Origin: Pohlia nutans
Taxonomy: Eukaryota > Streptophyta > Bryopsida > Bryales > Mniaceae
Assembly: GCA_022496805.1 (NCBI GenBank)
Contig: CM040089.1
Span: forward strand, 35,138,372-35,202,371
DNA length: 64,000 nt
Direction of reading: 5' to 3'
Position numbers and translations under genes: made by a program. Under the pieces are notes generated by a model. It ran no database searches, had not been told where the DNA came from, and saw only the letters and a program-made list of their open reading frames with translations. This document shows positions 31,071 through 42,297 of the stretch, one piece after another (the first letter of the stretch is position 1; every line of letters begins with the position of its first letter).

Positions 31071-31328
31071 TATTGAAGGTAGAGAAGATTGCACAAGGCA
31101 CACACACAAACACAAGGAATGCGTAGAAAGAGATAATCTTTACTCAAAGGCCTTCCACCTTAAGTAGTGTACACTAGGAAGTCACCATGGACAAACCATA
31201 TGGGATAACTCATCACAAGGACACTCTAGAGATCAGCCCATGCCTAACCCCTCCTCCCACACACCATTATTTAGCACCCGTACGTCTTTGGCTTCTAGCA
31301 ATACTACGTTGCATCAATTACCTCAATA
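31071..31328 (-). repeat. 3' LTR of copia copy 1
   Basis: 258 bp, downstream LTR relative to the ORF. The polyprotein stop codon (31304-31306) lies 25 bp inside this LTR. The purine run AAAGTGGGAG (minus strand, 31329-31338) directly abuts it as the polypurine tract. Confidence 0.93.
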
Positions 31329-34300
31329 CTCCCACTTTGCGTAGAGCCAAAGCCTCTAAGTCCAAATGCTATTACTAATCGTTGGTGTCGGTCTCTACAA
31401 AGACCCTTTGTGAGCACATCCGCCACCATGTGCTCCGTTGGGCAATACTCCAAATGTATAACTCCCAATTCCAACTTCTCCCGAATGAAGTGGTATTGCA
31501 CATCAATGTGCTTCGTGCGTGAATGATGTGTAGGGTTCTTTGCAAGTGAAATGCACCCTTGGTTGTCACACATAATCGTTGTAGCCTCACCTTGTGTGCA
31601 ACCCACATCCACCATTAGTTGCCTCAACCAAATGGCCTCCTTCGTGGCATGGCTCGTAGCCATGTACTCGGCCTCCACCGTTGATGTCGCCGTGGTTTGT
31701 TGCCGCTTGCTATTCCACGACACCGCTCCCGATCCGACCTTGAACATGTAGCCCGTTGTCGATCTTCGATCGCTCGTGTCTCCCGCGTAGTCCGCGTCAC
31801 AATAGCCGCTCAACACAATGTCTTTGCCTCCAAGACACAACTTCACATCGCTTGTGCCCCTCAAATAACGCATGATCCTCTTGACCGTCATCCAATGCAT
31901 CGAGCCCGGTCTCGCCATGTGTTGACTCACCACGCTAATTGGATACGCAAGGTCGGGCCGTGTCGCAATCATCGCATACATCAACGACCCCACCGCTTGC
32001 TTGTATGGCACCTCCGCCATCGATTTAGCCTCCATCGCATACTCCTCCTCCGAAAGCTTGACGAGCTTGGAGTTTGCATCCAATGGTGTTGCCACGGGCT
32101 TACAATCCTCCATCCCGAATCTCTTGAGCACGTCCATCACATACTTGCCTTGACTCATGGTGATAGTGCGTGTAGCCCTGTCTCGCACAAACTCAACACC
32201 AAGACAAAAGTGCAATTCTCCAAGATCACTCATCTCGTACTCTCTCTCAAGCATGCCTTTTAATGCATTCATTAAACTCATGAGGCTTGCAAGAATGATC
32301 AAATCATCAACATATATGATCACAATCACCACATGTTGCCCCTCTTGCATGAAGTAGAGACTATGATCCGCAATGCTCCTAGTAAACCCGTGTGCAACCA
32401 AGAACGTGTCAATCTTTTGGTACCACGCTCTTGGAGATTGTTTCAACCCATACAATGATTTTTGCAACTTACAAACAAGGTGCTCATTACCTTGTTGCAC
32501 AAACCCCTCAGGTTGCACCATGTAGATATCCTCCTCCAAATCGCCATTCAAAAATGCGGTCTTCACATCCATTTGATGCATCTCCAAGTCCAAGGCCGCT
32601 CCAATGGCAAGAATGCATCGAATGGTGGTGAACTTGGCCACGGGAACAAATGTCTCGTGAAAGTCCACCCCATGCACTTGCGCGAACCCCTTGGCTACTA
32701 ATCTTGCCTTGTGACGCACAACAATACCCGAAACATCCCTCTTTGTCCGAAACACCCATTTGCAACCAATGGGGTTGCGATTCTTTGGAATGGGAGTTAA
32801 TTGCCACGTACCGTTAGCAATTAGAGAGTCGTACTCCTCTTGCATGGCGCGCTCCCACTTGACCGCATCCTCACCTTGCATGGCTTCTCGAATGGTCAAT
32901 GGACCATCCGATAATGCCACATTCGCATGCTCGTCCTCCACTTGAGGGAAGATGTGGTTCTTCCACCATTCTCCAGGTGGCTTGCGCGATCTCTCGGGGT
33001 ACCGCCGCTCGCTTGAAGAAACTTGCTCCTCTTGCGTGCCCTTTGCGCCATTCTTGGCCTTTGAGCTCGATGGCGCTTCAACAACCTCCGTGTCGCCAGC
33101 TTCGTCATCACCGTCATCATCACCTACATCAACAACACTAGGAGACTTGGAGGGTGTGTCCACCAAAACGTCTCCACTACTCCCACTTGGACCAACCTCC
33201 AAAGGAGCCTCCATCGTAGACTCCTCACAAAATGTCACATCACGTGACCGAATGATCTTCCTCGTGTCCACCGACATGAGTCTATACGCCTTGGTACCTT
33301 CACAATACCCAAGAAACACACATTTCAAGGCCTTAGCCTCGAGTTTCGTCCTCCGTTCGTCAGGAACCTTCGCATATGCAATGCATCCGAAGATGCGCAT
33401 GTGTGCAACACATGGTTGCCTCCCACTCCACGCTTGCTCCGGCGTCATGCCTTCAACCGCGCTTGTTGGACACCGATTGCGTGTGTATACCGCATTCACC
33501 ACCGCTTCCGCCCAAAGGTCCAACTTCAAGTTTTGAGCGTGCAACATGCTCCTCGCCATCTCTACAATGGTGCGATTTGCGCGCTCCGCAACTCCATTTT
33601 GTTGAGGCGTGTACGGGGCCGAAGTTTGGCGTGCGATGCCTTCATTCTTCAAAAGCTCGTCAAATTTCTTGGACATGTACTCGCCGCCATTGTCCGACCG
33701 AAACATCTTGATCTTCAATTTGGATTGGTTCTCCACCAATGTCTTGAACTCCTTGAACTTCTCAAAGCACTCACTCTTGGCTTTGATAGGGTAGAGCCAT
33801 ATCTTCCTTGAAAAATCATCGATGAAGGTCACAAAGTACTTGCAACCTCTCATCGATGTGGTCTTCATTGGACCACACACATCCGAATGCACGATCTCCA
33901 AAACTTTTGTGGCCCGTGTCGCCCCTTCACCCGCAAATGGCAACCGTTGTTGCTTGCCTTCAATGCAACCTTCACACGTGAATGTAGAAGCATCCACTTT
34001 CAATTGATGAAGATCCATACCGCTTACCATGCCGCGTAGTGTCTTCACACTCTTGATGTTCAAATGGCCAAGTCGACGATGCCACAACGCCAACTTGTCG
34101 TCCTTCAAGTTTGAATGCGCCAACGCCGCCGATTCCTTCGAATGCACCTTGGAGAACTTGATGTGGTACAAGCCCTCGTGTTCTTCAATGATGGCCACCT
34201 CATCTCGACTCGGTGACAACACATAACACCCCTTATCACTAAACTCTACTCTCAAGTGCTTTGCCACTAATTGCCTCACCGATAGTAAATTTGCCGTTAA

Positions 34301-35449
34301 TTTGGGAACGTGGAGGACATCTTTGATAGTGATTGTCTTCACACGACCCCTCACCTCGGTGTCTACAACAATTTGGCCCTTGCCAACGGCCTCAAGCACC
34401 GTATCATCTCCCAAAATCACTCTCCTTGGATTAATGAGAGCATACGAATGAAAACAAGTTTTATGTGGTGACATGTGGCTTGTAGCCCCCGAATCAACAA
34501 TCCAATCATTCGTACTACCATTGCACGATACATTGTTTGCCATGTTTGCATACTCATCACCAACCTCAATCCAATCACTCATGCTTGCATCACCCTCGAT
34601 ACCATCACTCATGCTTGCATCATCCTCGATGCCATCGCTCATGCTTGCCTCATATCTAGCCGTAAATGCGTACTCATCATCGTCACGAGTTTTAGTGTTG
34701 TTTGCACTCTCCCCTTTCTCATCCCTCTTGCGTTTGAAGCAAAATTTGGCAATGTGGCCCTTCTTACCACAATAGAAGCACACCTTGTCGCTTGAGCTCC
34801 CACCGCCTCCATTCTTGAATTGCTTCGCCACGAGTGCCGCTCCATCTTCTCGAGACTCGTTCTCCTTTCGCCGCGAAAGCTCGTGCAACAACCGTGAGGT
34901 CACATAGTCCAATGTGAGCTCCGTAATGGGTCTTGACTCCATCGCCACGATGAGGTACTCGTATGATGATGGAAGGCTCTCCAAAAGTGTCATCACGATG
35001 TCACCATCCGTAACCGACACGTCGCAACCGTTGAGTTGATCCGCGAGAGCTTTGACCTTGTTGATGTGCGCCAACATGTCATCTTCTTCGCCCATCTTGA
35101 TGGTGAAGAACTTGCGCCTCAAAAACAAAATGTTGGCCAATGTTTTCGCTTCGTAAATGTTGCAAAGCTTGGACCATGCTTCCGCGGGTGTCTTGCACGA
35201 ACGAATGTGCGCAAGTTGCGAATCCGCGAGGTTGAGTGCCAAAATGGCAAATGCCTTCTTCTTCCTCCTCGTGTACGCTTGCATGATCCTAGGATCCGTA
35301 GAAGAGAAAGGAGGTTCCTCACTACCCTCGACAATCTCCCACAACTCCTTCTCGGCCATCACCATCTCCATTTTGAATTTCCACAAGTGGAAATTCACCC
35401 CATCGAACTTGTCCACGACCTTGGGACCCTCACCCTCAAAAGATGCCAT
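31304..35449 (-). CDS. Copia Gag-Pol polyprotein, intact (1381 aa)
   Basis: Encodes all functions for LTR retrotransposition. The ATG at 35449 (MASFEGEGPKVV) is preferred; the frame is open a little further upstream but with no earlier ATG. In order: UBN2-type Gag (about 1-215); zinc knuckle CFYCGKKGHIAKFC (about 224-237); a threefold 10-residue repeat ASMSDGIE/ASMSDWIE (about 268-297); aspartic protease DWIVDSGATSHMS (about 315-327); pre-integrase LWHRRLGHLN; integrase core with FIDDFSRK, FRSDNGGEY and TPQQNGVAERANRT; reverse transcriptase with VKTAFLNGDL and YVDDLIIL; and RNase H with CDADYAGD, DRRSTTGY and STVEAEYMA. The order protease-integrase-RT-RNase H is that of Ty1/copia. No lesion was seen, so it could be autonomous. 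Confidence 0.96.
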   Translation of the reverse strand: MASFEGEGPKVVDKFDGVNFHLWKFKMEMVMAEKELWEIVEGSEEPPFSSTDPRIMQAYTRRKKKAFAILALNLADSQLAHIRSCKTPAEAWSKLCNIYEAKTLANILFLRRKFFTIKMGEEDDMLAHINKVKALADQLNGCDVSVTDGDIVMTLLESLPSSYEYLIVAMESRPITELTLDYVTSRLLHELSRRKENESREDGAALVAKQFKNGGGGSSSDKVCFYCGKKGHIAKFCFKRKRDEKGESANNTKTRDDDEYAFTARYEASMSDGIEDDASMSDGIEGDASMSDWIEVGDEYANMANNVSCNGSTNDWIVDSGATSHMSPHKTCFHSYALINPRRVILGDDTVLEAVGKGQIVVDTEVRGRVKTITIKDVLHVPKLTANLLSVRQLVAKHLRVEFSDKGCYVLSPSRDEVAIIEEHEGLYHIKFSKVHSKESAALAHSNLKDDKLALWHRRLGHLNIKSVKTLRGMVSGMDLHQLKVDASTFTCEGCIEGKQQRLPFAGEGATRATKVLEIVHSDVCGPMKTTSMRGCKYFVTFIDDFSRKIWLYPIKAKSECFEKFKEFKTLVENQSKLKIKMFRSDNGGEYMSKKFDELLKNEGIARQTSAPYTPQQNGVAERANRTIVEMARSMLHAQNLKLDLWAEAVVNAVYTRNRCPTSAVEGMTPEQAWSGRQPCVAHMRIFGCIAYAKVPDERRTKLEAKALKCVFLGYCEGTKAYRLMSVDTRKIIRSRDVTFCEESTMEAPLEVGPSGSSGDVLVDTPSKSPSVVDVGDDDGDDEAGDTEVVEAPSSSKAKNGAKGTQEEQVSSSERRYPERSRKPPGEWWKNHIFPQVEDEHANVALSDGPLTIREAMQGEDAVKWERAMQEEYDSLIANGTWQLTPIPKNRNPIGCKWVFRTKRDVSGIVVRHKARLVAKGFAQVHGVDFHETFVPVAKFTTIRCILAIGAALDLEMHQMDVKTAFLNGDLEEDIYMVQPEGFVQQGNEHLVCKLQKSLYGLKQSPRAWYQKIDTFLVAHGFTRSIADHSLYFMQEGQHVVIVIIYVDDLIILASLMSLMNALKGMLEREYEMSDLGELHFCLGVEFVRDRATRTITMSQGKYVMDVLKRFGMEDCKPVATPLDANSKLVKLSEEEYAMEAKSMAEVPYKQAVGSLMYAMIATRPDLAYPISVVSQHMARPGSMHWMTVKRIMRYLRGTSDVKLCLGGKDIVLSGYCDADYAGDTSDRRSTTGYMFKVGSGAVSWNSKRQQTTATSTVEAEYMATSHATKEAIWLRQLMVDVGCTQGEATTIMCDNQGCISLAKNPTHHSRTKHIDVQYHFIREKLELGVIHLEYCPTEHMVADVLTKGLCRDRHQRLVIAFGLRGFGSTQSGSIEVIDAT

Positions 35450-36255
35450 GATCCTCACTTACGTATGCCTCCCCACACAAATGAAACCTCAAACTCAAAC
35501 ACACAACTTTGTTTTTGTGATTTTTTTGCTTTGATATTGCACCTTTGTGCACCCAATGGGTTTAAAACAACCCCAAACACTAGATCAGCACTTTTGTGCT
35601 CTACACACGCCTCCCAACACTCAAATGTGAGAACCCTCACCCAAAAATACAAAGAGGCTCACCAAAACCCCTCAAATCACTCAATGGAGCTCAAAACAAC
35701 TCCAAATGCTTCAATACGACGCCTTAGTGTCCCCAAACACTCAATGCACGTCAATGACACCTTTGTGTCCTTCAAGAGCACTCACTCAATGCACATGAAC
35801 TCACACAAGTCCCTCAAAACCCCAATCGCATTGAAATTGCTCAAAACCGCACCTTTGTGCACAAACTAGCTCCAAATGAAAATTTGAGCACCCCAAGAGC
35901 ATGAAACACATGCAACACCTCAAAGCAAGTGCCTAATCACTAGGATCAGATGGTAGACCCTCCACGAGAGTCTTCACACCTCACAAATCACTTGCATTTA
36001 CTCAAATGCTCACAATTGAACCAAACGAAGTTCCACTCGCAACGAAGAGATAGAAGAAAGAAAAGAAGGAGATCAAGGGAAGAAATTGACCAAAGAGAGT
36101 GCTCCAACATGTAACTTCAGCCCATGCACACCTCCAAGAAACACCAACGCTTCAACAAGCTCCAAAACCTCCAACAATGCTCCAAAACCGCCCGTTGCGC
36201 ACCGACCTCAAAATACTTGCACAAATGCAATCTAATACTCATGAAACACACATGA
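35450..36255 (-). other. Copia leader between the 5' LTR and polyprotein
   Basis: About 800 bp of untranslated leader with repeated words such as GCACCTTTGTGC, ACACCTTTGTGTCC and CGCCTTAGTGTCC (plus strand, 35540-35870). Their function is unknown. The leader also occurs in copy 2 as far as the window reaches. Confidence 0.6.
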
Positions 36256-36269
36256 GTGGGCCCATAACC
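36256..36269 (-). promoter_or_regulatory. Primer-binding site for an internal initiator tRNA-Met fragment
   Basis: The plus strand GTGGGCCCATAACC directly abuts the 5' LTR. It equals the anticodon stem-loop of plant initiator tRNA-Met (anticodon CAU within GGGCCCATAACC), not the tRNA 3' end. Priming by a cut tRNA half is known for Drosophila copia. Confidence 0.8.
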
Positions 36270-36527
36270 TATTGAAGGTAGAGAAGATTGCACAAGGCAC
36301 ACACACAAACACAAGGAATGCGTAGAAAGAGATAATCTTTACTCAAAGGCCTTCCACCTTAAGTAGTGTACACTAGGAGGTCACCATGGACAAACCATAT
36401 GGGATAACTCATCACAAGGACACTCTAGAGATCAGCCCATGCCTAACCCCTCCTCCCACACACCATTATTTAGCACCCGTACGTCTTTGGCTTCTAGCAA
36501 TACTACGTTGCATCAATTACCTCAATA
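36270..36527 (-). repeat. 5' LTR of copia copy 1
   Basis: 258 bp. This LTR should hold the promoter (minus strand). One difference from the 3' LTR was seen by eye. Confidence 0.93.
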
Positions 36528-37488
36528 AGCATGGCCACCCATGGCCTCAACAGGTGGCCTTGGAAACTGATTTGAGAGGGCCCTGTAGCAGTGAGAGTGG
36601 CCTTCACAATTCTGTAGACCCACCGTGGAGATTCAAAACTGGCAAAATGCATTTAAGCCACCACATGTATTTGAGTCCCCACATGCAATTGAGTGGGCCA
36701 GGGTTGATCTCATTGAAATTTGAACATGTACAAGCCATGTCACAGGCCGGCCATGATTTGAAGTAGCATTTCCCAATGCAAAAGCATGTCCAGGCCATTA
36801 ATGAAGATGATTATCCCACAAATAGCCCGGATTTCATGCTCAAGAAGAAAATAGGAGACTCCACAACCTAGCGTGGCAAAGCTGATATCTACAGAGGCCT
36901 TGCAAGAGAGGCCACTGGCAAACCCAAGGGTGGGAGAGAAAAAAGTGTGAGGCCACTCTACAGTGCCAAAAGGCCACTTGTTGAGGGCAAGGGTGGCCAT
37001 GCTCTAAGAGCATGGCCACCCATGGCCTCAACAGGTGGCCTTGGAAACTGATTTGAGAGGGCCCTGTAGCAGTGAAAGTGGCCTTCACAATTCTGCAGAC
37101 CCACCGTGGAGATTCAAAACTGGCAAAATGCATTTAAGCCACCACATGTATTTGAGTCCCCACATGCAATTGAGTGGGCCAAGGTTGATCTCATTGAAAT
37201 TTGAACATGTACAAGCCATGTCACAGGCCGGCCATGATTTGAAGTAGCATTTCCCAATGCAAAAGCATGTCCAGGCCATTAATGAAGATGATTATCCCAC
37301 AAATAGCCCGGATTTCAAGCTCAAGAAGAAAATAGGAGACTCCACAGCCTGGCATGTCAAAGCTCATTTCTACAGAGGCCTTGCAAGAGAGGCCACTGGC
37401 AAACCCAAGGGTGGGAGAGAAAAAACTGTGCGGGCCCTCTACAGTGCCAAAAGGCCACTTGTTGAGGGCAAGGGTGACCATGCTCTAA

Positions 37489-38067
37489 GGTTTTTAGCCC
37501 TTGTAAACTGTACCTAGGAATAGGAATAAGAATCATTGCACGAGAATTGCTAAAGTGGATTTTGGAATATTAGACATGTCACGTAATTCTTTACGTAAAG
37601 AATGATGGTGGAGAGTTGGAATTCCACAGTAGCCGCGCCTCAAGAATGACATGTTTTGAATATTTTAGTTTTCTTGCAAAAGGGTGAACCCTTGCAAGGA
37701 CTAAAGAACCTTATGGAATAAATTGCCCGTCCACCTAGTGAAGCAAGCACTACTCATTGCCCATTCACACTAGCCCTTGTTGTCACACCCTTGCGTTCTT
37801 CATGCAGGTAAAATCATATAGTTACACTAAAATATAATTTGCGCATTGTTGAAGCTTGTCTTCTCTGAATGCAAGCATTGTTGACCACTGAATGCATGCA
37901 CTTCCTTGCCGCAAATTTTCAACTGTTCTTTTTTTTACATTGCTTCACTTTCTTATATGCACTGTAGAGATTTAAATAAAATTTATTTTGCCAGGCTACT
38001 TACCTTAACGCACGTACATCCTACCGCATGTGGCTGGTATGAACCGGCCATCACGCACAAGTTGTGA
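37489..38067. other. Intergenic with a dispersed repeat copy
   Basis: 37561-37715 matches 53770-53920 (GAATGATGGTGGAGAGTTGG, CGCCTCAAGAATGACAT, CTAAAGAACCTTATG), same strand. 37757 onward resembles a left end of the GGCCCATTCACACC MITE family. No gene. Confidence 0.6.
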
Positions 38068-38382
38068 TGGCCCATTCACACCATCGAGGCTACCGCACTT
38101 GCAATGCAGTAGATAACTTCCCACAAACTTGGGAGTGAAAGAAAATTAGTTTTTTATACAATATACAATGATAGCAACGCATGTAAGTTCTTGTTGTAGA
38201 CGCAAATAAGATGAGCACTATTTTTTTGCATTGGGGGAAAGCACTTGCATTTGCTAAATATCAGAGAAGACAAACTCTAACAAACGTTGTGAGTTCTTTA
38301 TTTTTTATGAAAATTTCCTCCTACAATTGTGGGAAGTTATCTGTACTGCAAGTGTTGTAGCCTCACTGGTGTGAATGGGCCA
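38068..38382. mobile_element. MITE with GGCCCATTCACACC termini and ~58-bp TIRs
   Basis: Starts TGGCCCATTCACACCATCGA and ends with the reverse complement of TGGCCCATTCACACCAGTGA. The inverted repeats extend to GATAACTTCCCACAA on both sides. Same terminal family as 5801-6082 and 49891-50189 but with different internal DNA. Confidence 0.75.
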
Positions 38383-38388
38383 TTCACA

Positions 38389-39002
38389 GGGTGAAAGCAC
38401 GAAAAAGTGTACCACCTCTAACTATTATGACCATTCAACAATGCAGGGTTCAAAAATACATTATAAATTTGAATTTTGTAAAAAATTAAATAACAATAAA
38501 ATAAAACACCTATTGTTTTATAAAGTCTACCAAAAAAATTTGAGAAAATGATCTTCAATAAGTAGTTATAAATTTTTTATTGACGTAGAAGTGGCCAAAA
38601 TTGAAAAAGTAGTTACGCACAATTAACAAAGTTGATATAAAACAAGCAAAATGTATATCAAAACATATTTTTTTCTACTTTCTTTTTGGACAAGGACCTC
38701 AATTCTATCATTATCTCAAAAGTCATAAAAATTATATTTATGTTGAGTGTATTTAAGGCCATCAATTTTGCAACCGAGATTGGATTTAGGCATTCATTTT
38801 CAAACATTACTTTTTGTAAACTTTTTTGAAGATTTTGTTTTGAAAATTTGGGTTCAAGTACCTATAAGAACTCTAGAGGGCTTCATGAAATTAAAACCAA
38901 AATACAATATATTTTGATATAAATTTATGGCCTTTGACCGAAACAATTATGATTTTAGTATAGTAGACTAACTTTTTGGTACAGTTTTTCGTGCTTTCAC
39001 CC
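38389..39002. mobile_element. TIR element with CACA 4-bp TSD (614 bp)
   Basis: Ends GGGTGAAAGCACGAAAAA... and ...TTTTTCGTGCTTTCACCC form about 24-bp inverted repeats, flanked by CACA (38385-38388 and 39003-39006). Taking it out rejoins a GGCCATTCACACCAAG sequence, the terminus of the neighbouring MITE family, which supports the boundaries. No coding; superfamily unknown. Confidence 0.75.
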
Positions 39003-39006
39003 CACA

Positions 39007-42000
39007 CCAAGAAGCTCCAGCACTTACATAGCGTTCCTGGAATGTTGCAAGGTAAATTCAAAAATAATATACGAGTGAATGGGCCATGGGCAGGCCCCAA
39101 AAGTGAGAATGATAGAGCCTGGGCGCATTCACAGAGTTGACTTCCCAACGCAATTCTCTCGTGCACGCCTCGCGTTTCCAAAAGCAGAGCGCAGCGGCCA
39201 CCTTTTTCTACTCCGCTTTGCCATAATGGGAAAGTCGACACATCCCCACCAATCTCACCTGCATCCGGAATTCTTCCAGATTCGCCGTTGCCCTTCTTGC
39301 ATCATTGATAAAGGAGGCTTGGCCATGGATTCCCCGCCTCTCTCTCGCGTTCAAAAACAAATATATTATCCTCTTTTGCAAAGCAATTCTGTTCCATTTG
39401 ATCACAAATAAGCTAACTGAATTTATTTATTTATTTGGCACAAATTGAAGGAAATCAATTGCAAAGAGTAAAATACAGAATAAGCTAACTGATTGCAGGA
39501 CTCAAAGATAGACTCGCTAAAATTAAGATGCGCATCGATTCTGGCCGGCATGGGTCTCTTGCAGTTCTCCCTTTTTGGTGACCATCAGGGGCAGGCTCCA
39601 ACTGTGATGGTGTTGCGCAACTGCCCAATCATACCTTCATTGAGACCATCCCCACACATGAGCGTCGCACTGACTGACGCCTCACCTTATTTTATTTCAC
39701 GGGGCTGATATATCAAAATCAATCCACTCTTGCAGGCGCTCCCCATGAAGCACCCCAGGAAATAGACAACCGGTTAATTGTTCAATCCCCTCTGATTCTA
39801 TTCCAATAAAAGTGAGAGCGGGTCTCTGAAAGACAGCGGTCTTGGTTTGAGAAAGTGCCAAGCCCGTTCAACCGCACTAGCACCTGAAGCATGTCTTCCT
39901 AAAATTTTAGATTGAAAAGTTTCACCAATTGCAAGATCATGATGTTGGAACTTTAAAAACATATTTTTCTTTTCTAATCCTTTACACAAGTGAAATTTCA
40001 TCTTGCAATTACTTTTAAGAAACAATTAGGTATGGAATTTCAAAATTAAAGCCTCTTTATATCAGAGTTATCCGCAAAGTCTGTAAAAGAGGGGTGACTA
40101 GACCAAAGTTTGTGAAAACTATGGTTGAGAACTCAATAAAAGTAGACATGTCAGTTGCTTTTAAAAAACTGGAGGTGTGAAGTTTCAAGGCTCCAAAAAC
40201 GGTGCCCAAAAACTTTAAACCCTCAGTTTTCTTAATCAAACCAATTTTAGTTAATTCAAGGAGCCCCAAGCTTTGACTCTGCTTATGATGTCCCTGAATT
40301 AGCTTTTCGCTTTTGACAAATCCAAATCAATGCTTCTATCTCTACCACCAGCTCATCTAGCGTATGCTTTGTTTTTTTGCTAATTAATGAACCTCACTCA
40401 ATTTACATTTCAATTTTTTTTAATAAAATTGAGGCTGTAAGTGGTATTGAGTTTGCGGAAAACTCTATCATGTAAAAAACTTGAGTTGAAAATCTATGAA
40501 TAAATATTCAAGAAAAATAAATTGATTCTCATTCTTTAAAAAAACACAATTTAAAAAGAGATACAATACTAAGGAAAAAAAACCAAGTTGTTAATAAATT
40601 TAATATGGAATTGAGACATTGCCAATTTTAGTGATAAAGACGTTGTAACAAGCCATCTACACTCTATGCACTTTTTTCTTTTCTTTTTTGAAAACTCTCA
40701 AAGCTGATGTCGAGTTCAATGTGTTAATCATTCTAAAAGATTCAATAACTATTAGTAAAACAAAACTCTTCATATTTTTCACTTTACTAATACTTGTGGA
40801 TTGAATCAAACTATTCATTGTTAAAATAATATATATAGACATATTCTACACAAGAGAAACCTATTAACTTTTTTTTAAAAAAAAAATTAAACTTTTTTCG
40901 CTTCCTATAAAATTGTCTCAAAAAAATAATTCAAGAAAATGAAGCTACTAGAGCTTTTCACATTTTTTCAACAAATAAACAAAAAATAAAAATAAAACAT
41001 TCCACCTTATAGTTCATCTTGCCAGAGGATTTCAATAAATCTTAACTCATTTTCCAACTCCAAGCAATTTGTGCACTACTGTACCTTCATAGCAGCTTTG
41101 CTTTTAAACAATTTTAAAAATAGAAAACAAAAAAATTGGGGGGTCACGTGCGGCACTTTCTTTCCATTCTCAATCTTCAAATAATGAGTACATGGCACTT
41201 TCTTCTTGAATTGTGAAGGACTCATTCTCTGAAGATTGAAAAACTTTATTCTTCTCCTCATGTGGTGAAGAATGAGTGTGAAGATTGAGCAGCTTCATGT
41301 CCTCTCCTTCGTAGGTAAATTCCCCTGGTTTGCTATTGCTCTCATTCTTCACGCTCATTCAAGGGATGCTCGAAGGGATGTCACAGCTTGGTTCGTGGAG
41401 AATGGCGACAACTGTCTTATGAATTCTATCTTCATGTTCTCAATCTTCGCATAAGGTGGATGACCCAATAACGAACATTTACTATAAACCAAAAATATCT
41501 CCAACAGGTGTTCATTGAAAGCTTCAAATTCTATATAGTACTAGATTTGCGTGAAAAGCTTAAAGTATTGGTTTATGGGCCATCCACTTATAATGAACTT
41601 CTCAAAAGTGCCATGACACCCCTATTGATTCATAGCAAGCCCAGCAGCTCCAGACCAAATATGTTCGCCAAGCATTAATTTGAGGGCCATTTTTAACTTA
41701 GACGAATGTTAAACAAAAAGTAGCCCAACAACACTCCTTGTGCGACACCAAGGCAAATTATAAAAAAAATATTTTATGAAAGTAACTTGATGACCTTGAA
41801 GCACAGGCCGGTGAATAGTCTTCAAGCTCGTTATTTAATTGTTGATTGAGCAATAATGCTTGCTTGGTGTGAGAAATTTGCTTGCGCCAAAGCTTCCGTA
41901 AATGGCAAGGAAACCTCAAACTTTGGCTCCAAATACTATTTTTTAACGTTAGTGGATAGTTGTTGGGCCAAACTTCGAAGCAAGTGAAGATGACTACACC

Positions 42001-42290
42001 AAATCTTGGCGTTGGTCCCTCCAAAACACCTGTTGCTGGGCATGCTCTCAGTGTACTACAAAATAATTTACTGTGCCCATAAATTTCTTAAATATTGCAG
42101 CACCAGGCAAGAAGATATTTGCCTTGCAAATGGCCCCCCAGTAATAAGTGAAAGAACGGCAGCATCATCTACACGCCACGGCATGATGATCAAAAGGGGC
42201 AGAATGTAATTCCCATGCTTTCACTTCACTGGAGCCCATCGCCTGCCTGCTCATCACAGCGAGTACTGTTGTCTGGAGGCGTTTACTATA
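39007..42290. other. Mostly AT-rich intergenic DNA
   Basis: No confident gene. 39090-39360 and 39500-39710 are GC-richer islands with open frames (for example 39079-39411, plus) but no recognisable motif or splice logic. The left-end-like sequence at 39003-39060 belongs to the GGCCATTCACACC MITE family. Confidence 0.4.
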
Positions 42291-42297
42291 TAGTAAC

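Larger units (their letters stand above)
31071..36527 (-). mobile_element. Complete Ty1/copia LTR retrotransposon (copy 1)
   Basis: It runs on the minus strand between two 258-bp LTRs (31071-31328 and 36270-36527) that differ at one position by eye (AGGAAGTCACC versus AGGAGGTCACC). It is flanked by the 5-bp duplication AGCAT (31066-31070 and 36528-36532). A primer-binding site, polypurine tract and one intact polyprotein are present. Near-identical LTRs mean a recent insertion. LTR ends are TATTGAAGGTA...TACCTCAATA, so TG/CA sits three bases inside. Confidence 0.96.
31062..37488. mobile_element. Two tandem PIF/Harbinger-like MITEs, the first split by a copia element
   Basis: Unit 2 is 37008-37485, with ends GAGCATGGCCACCC and the reverse complement of GAGCATGGTCACCC. 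TAA lies before it (37005-37007) and after it (37486-37488). Unit 1 is GAGCAT (31065-31070) plus 36533-37004, preceded by TAA (31062-31064). Once the copia element and one AGCAT are removed, unit 1 measures 478 bp, exactly the length of unit 2. The two units are about 95% alike by eye. Overlapping short frames are not genes. Confidence 0.85.

Noticed and set aside
31697..32263. Long plus-strand frames opposite the copia polyproteins (also 59990-60556, 33401-33811, 35036-35869)
   Set aside because: Shadows of the real minus-strand coding sequence with no recognisable domain.
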